From Paenibacillus sp. SZ31 (GTDB lineage: Bacteria; Bacillota; Bacilli; Paenibacillales; Paenibacillaceae), in contig NZ_JABBEA010000014.1 of assembly GCF_012912005.1 (NCBI RefSeq), positions 90,246 to 154,245 on the forward strand: a stretch of DNA of 64,000 nucleotides, read 5' to 3'. Positions 42,159 to 51,415 of this stretch are shown piece after piece (position 1 is the first letter of the stretch; each line of letters starts with the position of its first letter). The notes beneath the pieces were generated by a model. It was not told the DNA's origin. It saw only the letters and a program-made list of their open reading frames with translations, and ran no database searches. The position numbers and the translations under genes were made by a program.

Positions 42159-43616
42159 ATGACGAATTCCAATTTCCCAAAAGATTTTCTATGGGGTGGT
42201 GCACTATCTGCCTGTCAGGCAGAGGGAGCTTATGATGTAGATGGCAAGAGCCTGACCATTCCAGAAGTAATGAAGTTTAACGAGAAGAACGATCGCAAAG
42301 TGACCAAGCAGATCAGAGTGAATTGGGAGATGATTGAAGAGGCCAGAAATGACCCGGATACGGTTAAATATCCGAAGCGCCGGGGAATTGATTTCTATCA
42401 TTCTTTCCGTGAGGATATCGCCTTGTTTGCCGAGATGGGATTCAAAGTATTCCGGTATTCCATTTCATGGGCTAGAGTATTTCCAGGTGGCGACGATGCC
42501 GCTCCGAATGAAAAGGCACTAGAGTTCTATGATCAGGTTATTGATGAATGTCTAAAACAGGGTATGGAGCCCCTGATCACCATCAGTCACTTTGATACAC
42601 CTATTGTACTGATGGACAAGTTCGGAGGATGGTATAACCGCAAATTGATTGATCTGTATGTGAACTATTGTGATGTGCTGTTCAATCGCTACAAGGGCAA
42701 AGTGAAATATTGGGTGACGTTCAACGAGATCAACATGAGCGTGAAAGCATCGGCCAAAACGCTGGGAATCATTGATTATGATGCTCCGAATTATGAGGAA
42801 ATGTTGTTCCAGGGGCTGCATCATCAATTTGTAGCTGCGTCCAGGGCAACCAAGATGGCTCATGAGATTGATCCGAATAACCAGATCGGAAGTATGGTGG
42901 CTTATTTTACAACGTATCCTTACACTTGCAAACCGGAAGACGCACTCCAGATGCAACAGGATGATCAGATGAAAAATCAATTCTACTTGGATGTGCTTAA
43001 TAAAGGCGAATACCCTTACTATAGTAAAACGTATTTCAAAAACAAGGAGATCCAGCTGAATATCGAGGATGGCGATCTGGATAGCATTCGCGCACACACG
43101 GCTGATTTCGTGGGGATGTCGTATTATAACTCGATGATTTCCAGCAGTGATACGGAGCAGCTCGAACTAACGGCAGGTAATGTACACAGCGTATATAAAA
43201 ACCCGCATCTGCCCGCTAACGAGTGGGGTTGGCAGATTGATCCCATTGGCTTGCGGTATACGCTTAATCTCGTCTATGATCGGTATCAAAAGCCTGTCTT
43301 CATTCTGGAGAATAGCTCAGGTTTCTACGATAAACTGAATGAAGATGGAACGATCAACGATCCCTACAGGATTGATTTCCTGAGCAAACATATCGAACAG
43401 ATGGGACTCGCCATTGCGGATGGGGTCGAAGTGTTGGGATACACGATGTGGGGGCCAATCGACATGATCAGTTCAGGGACTTCCGAGATGAGCAAACGGT
43501 ACGGATTTATCTATGTGGATCAGGACGACTATGGCAATGGTACGCTGAAAAGATATCGTAAGGATTCCTTCTTCTGGTATCAGAATGTGATCCGTACCAA
43601 CGGAGCAGAACTGTAA
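42159..43616 (+). CDS. bglH: GH1 6-phospho-beta-glucosidase
   Basis: 485 residues, start MTNSNFPKDFLWGGALSACQ after TTAGGAGGAC. GH1 landmarks: WGGALSACQAEGA, VFRYSISWARVFPGG, and TFNEINM with the acid/base Glu190; the nucleophile Glu384 is in FILENSSGFYD, a variation of the ENGLG motif. It hydrolyses the 6-phospho-beta-glucosides delivered by BglP to glucose 6-phosphate plus aglycone or glucose. The gene directly follows bglP in the operon. The substituted ENSSG motif is seen in phospho-specific members, so it is not taken as damage. Confidence 0.95.
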   Translation: MTNSNFPKDFLWGGALSACQAEGAYDVDGKSLTIPEVMKFNEKNDRKVTKQIRVNWEMIEEARNDPDTVKYPKRRGIDFYHSFREDIALFAEMGFKVFRYSISWARVFPGGDDAAPNEKALEFYDQVIDECLKQGMEPLITISHFDTPIVLMDKFGGWYNRKLIDLYVNYCDVLFNRYKGKVKYWVTFNEINMSVKASAKTLGIIDYDAPNYEEMLFQGLHHQFVAASRATKMAHEIDPNNQIGSMVAYFTTYPYTCKPEDALQMQQDDQMKNQFYLDVLNKGEYPYYSKTYFKNKEIQLNIEDGDLDSIRAHTADFVGMSYYNSMISSSDTEQLELTAGNVHSVYKNPHLPANEWGWQIDPIGLRYTLNLVYDRYQKPVFILENSSGFYDKLNEDGTINDPYRIDFLSKHIEQMGLAIADGVEVLGYTMWGPIDMISSGTSEMSKRYGFIYVDQDDYGNGTLKRYRKDSFFWYQNVIRTNGAEL

Positions 43617-43622
43617 CGCACC

Positions 43623-44582
43623 ATGAACATCCTGGGTCGTATCAAAAAAATACCCGGCGGCTTGCTGATTGTTCCTATGCTGGCTGCCGCGGTCATTAAC
43701 ACGGTGTTTCCATCGTTTTTTCAGATCGGAGATCCAACAACAGCGCTGTTCACATCGAAAGGTACCATGGTGCTGATCGGTATGATTTTACTGATATCAG
43801 GAACACAACTCAACTTGTCACAGCTTCTGGTGACCTTGAAGAGAGCAGGGGTGCTCTGTATCTCGCGTATCCTCATCAGCTGTCTGTTCGGCTGGGCGTT
43901 TGTACACTTTTTTGGCATAAGTGGGGTCGGAGGAGTTTCTGCGGTAGCCTTCATTGCCGTTCTGACCAGCTGTAATCCGGGATTATATCTGGCCTTGATG
44001 AACACATATGGAGATGATGTGGATCGTGCTGCGTTTGGCATTCTGAATCTGATCGCCGTACCGGTTATTCCGGTCATGATATTGAATTCGGCAAGCGGTG
44101 TCGGTATCGATTATCTCAGTGTACTTGCTACGCTAGTACCTTTCTTCATCGGGATACTGCTTGGTAATCTGGACAGCAATATACAGAAGATGTTCGCTCC
44201 GGGAACACTGATTCTGCTGCCTTTCCTGGGTACAAGCTTTGGGTCCAATATTGATCTGCGTATTGCATTTCAATCCAGTTTGGCTGGCTTGCTTGTCACA
44301 GTGTTATTTTTGCTGATCTGCATGTTGCCGCTCATTGGAATCGATCGCACGATACTAAGACGGCCCGGTTACGCAGCGGCTGCGACATGTTCGGTAGCTG
44401 GATTGTCCATGGTGGTGCCTTCGATGGCTGCCGGGTTCAATCCGGCGTATGCGCCATATGTGGACACAGCTATCGCTCAGATTGCGTTTGCCGTGATCCT
44501 GACGTCGGTGACCGTGCCTTATATCGTGAAGCGTTTGGCTGGAGGAACAGCTACGGAAGCTTCTGCTTCTACAAATCACTAG
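43623..44582 (+). CDS. 2-keto-3-deoxygluconate permease (KdgT)-like transporter
   Basis: 319 residues from ATG 43623, only 6 bases after the bglH stop and with a poor RBS, so it is probably translated by coupling. About ten helices (LLIVPMLAAAVINTVFPSFF, GMILLISGTQLNL, LTSCNPGLYLALMNTYGDD, SVAGLSMVVPSMAAGFN) match the KdgT family, whose characterised members import 2-keto-3-deoxygluconate with protons. Its place at the end of a beta-glucoside PTS operon is unusual; it may import or export an acidic product of glucoside or glucuronide breakdown. Family good, substrate in this context uncertain. Confidence 0.85.
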   Translation: MNILGRIKKIPGGLLIVPMLAAAVINTVFPSFFQIGDPTTALFTSKGTMVLIGMILLISGTQLNLSQLLVTLKRAGVLCISRILISCLFGWAFVHFFGISGVGGVSAVAFIAVLTSCNPGLYLALMNTYGDDVDRAAFGILNLIAVPVIPVMILNSASGVGIDYLSVLATLVPFFIGILLGNLDSNIQKMFAPGTLILLPFLGTSFGSNIDLRIAFQSSLAGLLVTVLFLLICMLPLIGIDRTILRRPGYAAAATCSVAGLSMVVPSMAAGFNPAYAPYVDTAIAQIAFAVILTSVTVPYIVKRLAGGTATEASASTNH

Positions 44583-44585
44583 AAA

Positions 44586-44634
44586 AAAACAGCGCATGTT
44601 CCGTCAGGTCATGACGGATCACGTGCTGTTTTGC
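44586..44634. terminator. Bidirectional terminator after the bgl operon
   Basis: AAAAACAGC and GCTGTTTT flank an inner GTTCCGTCA/TGACGGATC stem. T-runs on both sides end both the bgl operon and the converging DJ-1 gene. Confidence 0.85.
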
Positions 44635-44686
44635 TTTGTACATCTATATGATCTCCTGGGGGAGGAGAGGGATCAATCGGTTTATT

Positions 44687-45370
44687 TTACAGACCCAGCA
44701 GTTGTTTAACACTTTCAGCTACAGCTTTGCTGGATTGCGGATTCTGTCCTGTGACCACGCGGCCATCTGTTGTGACATAGGAGCTGAATGCAGCAGCTTT
44801 ATCGTATTGTGCAGCGCGTTCTCTCAATGCATCTTCCAACAGGAAAGGAACATACTCGGTTTGTTGAGCCAATGTTTCTTCTTCATTCGTGAAGCCGGAA
44901 ACGGTTTTGTCGTTGATCAAAAGCAGGCCGTTGGACAGCTTCACATTCAACAGGGCTGTAACCCCGTGGCACACGCCGGATACAACGCCGCCTTTTTCAT
45001 AGATTTCACGAGAAAGCTCTTGAAGTTCGGCATTGTCTGGGAAATCCCACATCGTACCGTGCCCCCCTGTGAAGTAGATTGCATCGTAGTCACTCGCGTT
45101 TACTTCGCTAGGTTTCAACGTATTTTTCAATTGGTTCATGAACGCTTCGTTTTCGAAATAGGCTTTGGTGCTCTCATCCAGAGAATCGCCGAGACTTTTC
45201 GGATCAAGAGGTACATTCCCACCTTTAGGGCTAACCAGATCGATCTGAACATTCTCGTTGTGATCAAACTCTTCAATAAAGTGAGTTGCTTCGCTTAACC
45301 ACAAGCCGGTAGGCTCGTCCTTCGTTGCGTACTTATCTACATTTGTGAGAACAACTAGTATCTTTTTCAT
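44687..45370 (-). CDS. DJ-1/PfpI family glutamine amidotransferase-like protein
   Basis: 227 residues from ATG 45370, after GGGAGG; longer frames lack an RBS. It begins MKKILVVLTNVDKYATKDEP and has the family core: VSPKGGNVPLDPKS, YDAIYFTGGHGTMWDFPDNA and the nucleophile elbow GVCHGVTAL (Cys134). PTGLWLSEATHFIEEF is typical of the Hsp31/YhbO-like class I amidotransferase proteins active as glyoxalase III or deglycase. It is monocistronic. Which of those activities applies cannot be read from sequence. Confidence 0.92.
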   Translation of the reverse strand: MKKILVVLTNVDKYATKDEPTGLWLSEATHFIEEFDHNENVQIDLVSPKGGNVPLDPKSLGDSLDESTKAYFENEAFMNQLKNTLKPSEVNASDYDAIYFTGGHGTMWDFPDNAELQELSREIYEKGGVVSGVCHGVTALLNVKLSNGLLLINDKTVSGFTNEEETLAQQTEYVPFLLEDALRERAAQYDKAAAFSSYVTTDGRVVTGQNPQSSKAVAESVKQLLGL

Positions 45371-45668
45371 ATAAAAAAACCTCCCGTAAAGTATATAACA
45401 TTCATTTATATTAAATATCACAAAATTAAATTGTGTAAAACCTATTACTAAATATAACATAACCATTTTCTAAAGTAAAATCATGAACATACCGTCGATC
45501 TCCAATGTGACTTTCAAGCGTAGGAGTAAAGAACAAACTAGTCGTAGTAAATATGCCCGTAAGAATGCACTTTTACTTAGTATGTCCTGCTTAATTTACT
45601 CAAATTGTAAGGGGAGGTAGGCGTGTGTAAGGGGAAACGAAATTAATTCAAATTTGAAGTTAATTTGA
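45371..45668. other. Spacer without a gene
   Basis: AT-rich intergenic region between the divergent DJ-1 gene and the coiled-coil protein gene. It should hold the DJ-1 promoter on the minus strand; TTGTGT-like and TATAAC-like boxes are visible but not convincing. Confidence 0.4.
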
Positions 45669-45697
45669 TTGTACAACTAGTACTTTTGATTTAGAAT
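45669..45697 (+). promoter_or_regulatory. Weak candidate promoter
   Basis: TTGTAC (45669-45674), a 17-base spacer and TAGAAT (45692-45697), 58 bases before the coiled-coil gene. The -35 is poor. Confidence 0.35.
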
Positions 45698-45755
45698 GAC
45701 GGAAGATACCAACAAAAAACTGGTACATATTACATATGGACTCGGAGGAACAGTC

Positions 45756-46220
45756 ATGAAACGTTCAGGTAAATTTTTCGCTTCATCCGTAGTTGCTGCT
45801 GTCGCTGCAGTATCTATCGTCTCTTCTGCTTCAGCGAGCACAGTTTCCGTCTCCAACATCTCTGGCGTAACACCTATCAACTTTAGCAGTATGGATATCG
45901 AAACAGCTTTGATGATGGTCCAACAAGAACGTACCAAATTACTGGATGCACAATTGCAAACGCAAATCCAGGAGGTACAGAACCGTAATCAACAGATCGC
46001 GGATTTGAACTCTCAATTGCAGATAGCCCAGCAAAACGGGGATGAAGCAGCTGTTCAAAAGCTGAAAGGTCAAATTGATGCTGCAAGCAACTCGCAACAG
46101 ATGGACATGCTTCGTCTGCAGTCCATGTCCAACAAGCGCAATGAAGCGTTTGATGTCATGACGAACTTTGTCAAAAAAATGCAGGATTCAAGATCATCCA
46201 TCATCGGTAACATGCGTTAA
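45756..46220 (+). CDS. Small exported coiled-coil protein
   Basis: 154 residues from ATG 45756 (RBS CGGAGGAACAG); an earlier in-frame ATG at 45696 lies in the promoter region. A Sec signal peptide (KFFASSVVAAVAAVSIVSSA, cleavage near ASAS) leads to a mature protein of ~125 residues. Residues ~60-120 are rich in Gln/Asn with heptad spacing (LLDAQLQTQIQEVQNRNQQI, ADLNSQLQIAQQNGDEAAVQ) and predict a long coiled coil. It has no Cys, no lipobox and no known domain. It has its own promoter and terminator. Function is unknown; a secreted or envelope-associated oligomer is likely. Confidence 0.75.
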   Translation: MKRSGKFFASSVVAAVAAVSIVSSASASTVSVSNISGVTPINFSSMDIETALMMVQQERTKLLDAQLQTQIQEVQNRNQQIADLNSQLQIAQQNGDEAAVQKLKGQIDAASNSQQMDMLRLQSMSNKRNEAFDVMTNFVKKMQDSRSSIIGNMR

Positions 46221-46244
46221 GAACGGATAATTAACTGCAACAAC

Positions 46245-46296
46245 ACAAAAAGAGCGAAGCCGGAATTTACTTTCCGAAACTTCGCTCTTTTTGTTT
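46245..46296. terminator. Bidirectional terminator
   Basis: AAAAAGAGCGAAG and CTTCGCTCTTTTT form a 13-bp stem with an inner CCGGAA/TTCCGA arm. It serves the coiled-coil gene (+) and ywqA (-). Confidence 0.9.
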
Positions 46297-46330
46297 CTCT
46301 TTTTTTATGATATATCTCATCTAATCCAGG

Positions 46331-49300
46331 TTAGCCCGACCAGTCACGACGCCGAGTGAACAGATCCTGCAACTCATCCGTCGACAATTCGGTAATCCAG
46401 TTCTCGGAGCTTGTGATGATGTTATCGCTGAGCTGCTGTTTGCTCTCCAACATCTCGTCGATCCGCTCCTCCAATGTGCCAAGAGAGATGAACTTATGCA
46501 CCTGAACATCCTTGGTCTGACCCATCCGGTAAGCCCGGTCGGTAGCTTGATTCTCAACAGCCGGGTTCCACCAGCGGTCAAAATGGAATACATGATTGGC
46601 TGCGGTCAGATTCAATCCCACACCGCCAGCCTTGATGGACAGAATGAAGACGGACGGTTGCTTATCCTCAGGCAATGTACGGGATTGGAATTCCTCAATC
46701 ATACGATCCCGTCCCGTCTTGGACGTACCCCCGTGCAGATATAGCACAGGTTCCTGCAACTCCTGACGCAATACCTGTTGCAGCATCTGACCCATACCGA
46801 TGTATTGGGTGAAAATCAGACATCGCTCGCCCTCGTCCCGTAATTCGCGGACAAGTTCCATCAGTCGTTCCAGCTTCGCGGAGCGACTAATCAGCATCGC
46901 CATATCTTGCGGGCTGTACACGTCATAAGCAGATGTCAGTGCACCGTCTTCGGGAAGTTCCTCCGGCAAAGCTTCTTTTGTCAGCAGCAGCGGGTGGTCA
47001 CACAATTGCTTAAGCTGAGTTAGGGCTGAGAGGATCGCACCTTTGCGCTTGATGCCTTCCAGCTCTTTCATTTTATCCATCAGGGCCTGCACGGATTGGT
47101 CATACAATGCACTTTGTTCGCCCGTAAGGTGAATGTAAGTCTTCATCTCGTTTTTGTCCGGCAGATCCAGCTGTATATTCGGATCTTTTTTCTTCCGGCG
47201 CAGCATGAACGGTTTCACTAATTGCTGCAGATCCTGCATCCGCTGCTCATCCTTATCCTTCTCTATGGCACTGATAAAGCGAGTCTGGAATGCCCGTCCG
47301 CTGCCTAGATATCCTGGATTGATAAAGTCATAGATCGACCACAGCTCGGACAACCGATTCTCGATCGGCGTACCTGTCATGGCAATGCGGTGTTTCGCAG
47401 GGAAGCTGCGGACAGCCAACGACTGTTTGGTCTGAGCATTCTTAATATTCTGCGCTTCATCGAGACAGATACATGACCACGTATAAGTCTGTAACATCTC
47501 CTGATCCAGTGTAGCCGTAGCAAAGGACGTGATAATAATATCCACCTGCTCGGTCTGCTCCCGGAATTCTTCTCCACTTAATCGGCGTGCGCCATAATGC
47601 AGACTGACATTAATGGAGGGTGCGAAGCGGCTAATTTCCTTTTGCCAGTTGCCCAGTACGGAAGTTGGGCAGATCAGAAGTACCGGGGCTTGTCCCTGTT
47701 TACGTGGTTCATGATCCTTGATGTGTAACAGATACGTGATGAACTGAATGGTTTTTCCGAGACCCATATCATCGGCAAGACATGCCCCAAGGCCGAATCT
47801 GCGCAGGAAACCAAGCCATGCAAAACCTTCCTTCTGATACGATCGCAGCTCGGCATGAAGTCCTGTAGGAATGGGAAGAGAAGGCGCGCCACCTTGTCCG
47901 CCCCCGAGTTGTGCAATAACCCGGTTCAGGTGCTCATTCAGCTCTACTTCCAACCGAATGTTCTGGTCATCCTGTGGTTGCTGCTCTTCCTCGGTTTGTT
48001 GTCCTTCCTTCCATTTCTGGTTGCGATATTCCCGTTGCTCATTGTGCAGCAGATGCAGGTGCAGAATATCCTGGAATGAGAGTCCCTGTTCCCGATCTAC
48101 ACCGCCCATGGCACGACGTATCTGTTCCAGCAGGTCGGGGTCAAGAGGAACCCATTCTCCACGGAAGCGAACCAGTCGTTCATTACGGGCAACAAGGTCG
48201 GCGAATTCATCTTCGCTGAGATCCGTGTCACCAATCGCAATTCGCCAGTCAAAATGAATAATCGAGTCCAGTCCAAAGAACGACTGTCCCCGTTCACTGC
48301 CTTCCTCTGGCTGCACCTTAGCACGCAACTTTGGTTTCTTCTTACGGGCTGCTTCCCACCAACCAGGCAGCAGAACTTGCCAGCCCGCTGCGAGCAACCG
48401 CCCGCTATCCTGCGTCAGAAACTGCCAGGCTTCCTGATCTCCCAAAGGATCACTCAGCACATCCCGCCTGCCGCTAATGGAGCTTCCAAGACGCGGCAGA
48501 TGTGCACGCAGCTGATCCAGCCATCCGGCGGAGCGATCCAGAATGAACGGTGTCCATACCTCGGGCCATTCGCCTTCAAGTCTGCCCCGTGAATCCAGCA
48601 TGACGGGCACCAATACAGCGGCATCCAGCTTGTTCTGCAACACCAATCGCAGCCGCCAAGATGGCTCATCCTCGTCCGGTTCCTGCAACTGCAGCATGGG
48701 TCTGAATGGTGCGGCATCTGCTTTCCAGCCAATAGATACGAGCCAGGACTGGGCGTCCATTCCGGCTGTCTTAGGGAGAGTGCCGCGCTCTGGGAACAAC
48801 TGCGGAAATTCACGCCTCAGATCCGTTGCAGCTTCTTCCGAACTGTACCAGCGTTGGAATACGAAGGCGGAGTAAGCCGCCCCGAGTCCTTCGGCATAAC
48901 TCTCGTCCGTTTGCTGAATCGCTTTGGTAAGCGAAGATCGATCCTGCTTTTTCAAGCTATCCGGGTCCCAGGTCCACTGAAGCTGTCCTGCACGGTAGGC
49001 CTCGAAGCTAGGTACGTATTTTCGTTTCTCTATGGAGGATGCCAGTGCTGGAGCTAGTCGAATCAGATGTTCCGCTTGCTCGTCCCACTTCCATTCAATA
49101 TGAAGCAGCGTATGCATCTCGGCAAAAAAGGGAATCACTTCTTCCGCAGGCAGAACAACCAGCTCAATCTCCTCAATCTGCCGAACTTCCAGTTCGGTAC
49201 CGTAGAAGGAAGGGGCATGCCAAGCGAATAATCGATGCTTAAGCGACTGTCCCGGTACAAAGTGGTGTGTGTTGAGTGCTCCGTAAAACAAAGCATCGCC

Positions 49301-49360
49301 ATATCCGGTTAAAGCGACATGAACCTCAATCGTTTCAGTGTAAGGATGAATTAAGCTCAT
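46331..49360 (-). CDS. ywqA: SNF2-family DNA helicase/translocase (YwqA-like)
   Basis: 1,009 residues; ATG 49360 overlaps the stop of ywqB by ATGA. The N-terminal ~480 residues are family-specific (FWHAPSFYGTELEVRQ-type region). The SNF2 motor then shows motif I DDMGLGKTIQFITYLL (Lys536), motif Ia LICPTSVLGNWQKEI, motif II DEAQNIKN (Asp634), AMTGTPIENRLSELWSIYDF, and in lobe 2 CLIFTQYIGMGQML, SIKAGGVGLNLTAANHVFHF and ATDRAYRMGQTKDV. The pair SWIM-finger plus SNF2 ATPase is known in Bacillus as ywqB-ywqA. It is likely to remodel protein-DNA complexes in transcription or repair. No promoter of its own is seen, so it depends on ywqB. Confidence 0.93.
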   Translation of the reverse strand: MSLIHPYTETIEVHVALTGYGDALFYGALNTHHFVPGQSLKHRLFAWHAPSFYGTELEVRQIEEIELVVLPAEEVIPFFAEMHTLLHIEWKWDEQAEHLIRLAPALASSIEKRKYVPSFEAYRAGQLQWTWDPDSLKKQDRSSLTKAIQQTDESYAEGLGAAYSAFVFQRWYSSEEAATDLRREFPQLFPERGTLPKTAGMDAQSWLVSIGWKADAAPFRPMLQLQEPDEDEPSWRLRLVLQNKLDAAVLVPVMLDSRGRLEGEWPEVWTPFILDRSAGWLDQLRAHLPRLGSSISGRRDVLSDPLGDQEAWQFLTQDSGRLLAAGWQVLLPGWWEAARKKKPKLRAKVQPEEGSERGQSFFGLDSIIHFDWRIAIGDTDLSEDEFADLVARNERLVRFRGEWVPLDPDLLEQIRRAMGGVDREQGLSFQDILHLHLLHNEQREYRNQKWKEGQQTEEEQQPQDDQNIRLEVELNEHLNRVIAQLGGGQGGAPSLPIPTGLHAELRSYQKEGFAWLGFLRRFGLGACLADDMGLGKTIQFITYLLHIKDHEPRKQGQAPVLLICPTSVLGNWQKEISRFAPSINVSLHYGARRLSGEEFREQTEQVDIIITSFATATLDQEMLQTYTWSCICLDEAQNIKNAQTKQSLAVRSFPAKHRIAMTGTPIENRLSELWSIYDFINPGYLGSGRAFQTRFISAIEKDKDEQRMQDLQQLVKPFMLRRKKKDPNIQLDLPDKNEMKTYIHLTGEQSALYDQSVQALMDKMKELEGIKRKGAILSALTQLKQLCDHPLLLTKEALPEELPEDGALTSAYDVYSPQDMAMLISRSAKLERLMELVRELRDEGERCLIFTQYIGMGQMLQQVLRQELQEPVLYLHGGTSKTGRDRMIEEFQSRTLPEDKQPSVFILSIKAGGVGLNLTAANHVFHFDRWWNPAVENQATDRAYRMGQTKDVQVHKFISLGTLEERIDEMLESKQQLSDNIITSSENWITELSTDELQDLFTRRRDWSG

Positions 49361-51135
49361 GAGATCAGTTTACCTTTCCGAAGCTCTTCCTGCAGGGCGC
49401 GCAGCCGACTGTTACGAACGGCGAGTGTGGTGATGAATTGCTCCCAGTGCGCTTCTTGCTTCATTTTTTTATAGATTTTGGACAGACGTTTAAGCAGCTT
49501 CACCGCTGCTTTGTATCCGTCCCTGTTTTTGTGTCCGATATAACGCTCTACCGCCTGATGATAGAAGGGGAGCAGCAGCTCAGGTGCATCTTTTTCAATT
49601 GGTTGCAGCATCGCTACGCGGAATTCGAGAGGTTCCGTTCCCGTACTCAGCTGAAAATCAATCCACCTGCGCCACTGTCCACGCGAATGCATGGCATCCT
49701 CGTAGGCTGGGCGGGAGTGGGGAAGCATACTGACAAGCGTGTCCCACATGCGGTTCTCTGCATCGGGCAGATGTTGAATGGCCGAATCCCACAGATGCAT
49801 GTAATCATTCAAAGGTGTGTTGCGCCGATTCGCCAGAAGGGGTCCAAGTTGTACCAACCAATCCCCAAGCCGCTTCCATTCAGCCGAATCTGCGAGTACA
49901 TGAAGAAAATGCAACAGCTGTTCTGGCGGGAAACCGTAGGCCGAGCTTCCATGGATGAGTCGCTGCCATGCCTGATCATCTTGTCCCAGATGGAAGTGCA
50001 TCCAGCTCTGCGCGAGTACCAGCGGCAGGGGAAGTGTTACGGTTTTGCTCGGTCCCTCACTACTACTTCCATTACTTTGAGTGCTACCCAAGACACTTCC
50101 ACCTGACTGGTGAGGTGTCGAAGCGGCGGTTATACCACGCTCTATATCATTTAAGATAGCCTGTTCCGATGCTAGCATGTCCCGTGGCCCTTGAAGCTCA
50201 GGCACAATCCAATTCAACCACAGTTGACGATAGATCGGAGTGAAGAACATCATGCTGGCTGTCTCCGACATCATCTGTTTACGTAAATAAGCCGATGTTT
50301 CGGCCAGTCTGTTCCAATGTTGCTCAAGCTTGTTTCCCTTTAGACCTGACAGGTCTAACGCATGGTTAAAGATCCGTTCAATGTCTTTCTGAAGTGCATC
50401 CACCGCGAGCTGGGCAGGGTAGCTCAAGTACACGGGGGTATGCGTGATGGAGTTACGAGCCGGAGGCACGCAGAATCGGATGAGGTACAGCTGTACATGA
50501 AGTTCAAAAAGTTGGTCCATTGCAGCGGATAGCCTTGGTTTAATGGCATATAGCTCGTCCGTTGCTTCCTGTACGTAGGATGTGCTTGCTGTGCCAGTGC
50601 CCAGCCGTCTCAGACAGGAGTGGAATAGTTCGTGCCATTCCGAGATTTCGAGATCGGCAAGTTCTGTTGCACGTTCCTTGACCTGGCTGTATTGGTTGTC
50701 CGGAATGTCCGTATCCTGTTGTTCATCGGCATCTGCGTAGCTGGATAGTCCTGCGGACATGGCCCCGACGGGTTTAGTCGTTTGTTTGAGCGCAGTACTG
50801 GAGTGCGCATTCACAATCGCATGCACAGGTCGCTCCAGTTGCTCGGCATAACTCATCAATACAGCTGTCATATGTTTGCATACGGAACTCACCGGGCAGG
50901 TACAATGACTTGTAGTCAGGGACTGCAAGCTTAGTGTGACCTCGTACTCTTCCGATCCTTGTACAACGGCCGAGATCCCTTGTTGTTCGGAATAGGTTAA
51001 TGGTCCGACACGTTTCTGTTTATAATATTGGAATCCACGCATGATCGTCAGGTTATTAAAATGCTCTGCAACCTGCCTGATCAACTGTTGCCACTGCGCA
51101 TCATCCATCCTCATGTTATTCGGTATGTTCATCAT
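49357..51135 (-). CDS. ywqB: SWIM zinc-finger protein (YwqB-like)
   Basis: 592 residues from ATG 51135 (or the adjacent ATG 51132), which follow CAGGAG; a longer frame to 51213 has no RBS. The SWIM zinc finger is CTCPVSSVCKH, i.e. Cys78, Cys80, Cys86 and His88. It follows an N-terminal region with NLTIMRGFQYYKQKRVGPL. The rest is mostly helical without other motifs, and a Ser/Gly-rich low-complexity spot (GGSVLGSTQSNGSSSEG) lies near the middle. SWIM domains bind DNA or protein. With ywqA it forms a two-gene operon with overlapping ATGA, so the two products probably work as one complex. Confidence 0.88.
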   Translation of the reverse strand: MMNIPNNMRMDDAQWQQLIRQVAEHFNNLTIMRGFQYYKQKRVGPLTYSEQQGISAVVQGSEEYEVTLSLQSLTTSHCTCPVSSVCKHMTAVLMSYAEQLERPVHAIVNAHSSTALKQTTKPVGAMSAGLSSYADADEQQDTDIPDNQYSQVKERATELADLEISEWHELFHSCLRRLGTGTASTSYVQEATDELYAIKPRLSAAMDQLFELHVQLYLIRFCVPPARNSITHTPVYLSYPAQLAVDALQKDIERIFNHALDLSGLKGNKLEQHWNRLAETSAYLRKQMMSETASMMFFTPIYRQLWLNWIVPELQGPRDMLASEQAILNDIERGITAASTPHQSGGSVLGSTQSNGSSSEGPSKTVTLPLPLVLAQSWMHFHLGQDDQAWQRLIHGSSAYGFPPEQLLHFLHVLADSAEWKRLGDWLVQLGPLLANRRNTPLNDYMHLWDSAIQHLPDAENRMWDTLVSMLPHSRPAYEDAMHSRGQWRRWIDFQLSTGTEPLEFRVAMLQPIEKDAPELLLPFYHQAVERYIGHKNRDGYKAAVKLLKRLSKIYKKMKQEAHWEQFITTLAVRNSRLRALQEELRKGKLIS

Positions 51136-51415
51136 TCCATCTCCTGGGGTAAACATAGGTTCAGTAATCACCACGTTTATAACGTGATGTTGTGAATTTG
51201 TTGTATCCATCATATCAGTTATGAGTCAATCCGTGCATGGGTTATGAAGAATTTGAAGTTATTTTAGACCAACAGGAGTCAGGATGAACACGTCGGTTCT
51301 GCTGGCGGACGACATGCAAGAATGCACCATATTGTGTATGCTTATGGTATGTATTCCTTTCAGGAACGATGCAGGCCGAGGAAAAGGCCATACTACAAAC
51401 AACAGGAGAGAACAT

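Noticed and set aside
43308..43322. Possible loss of the GH1 nucleophile motif (ENSSG instead of ENGLG)
   Set aside because: The catalytic Glu384 itself is present and the following residues vary in 6-phospho-specific members.
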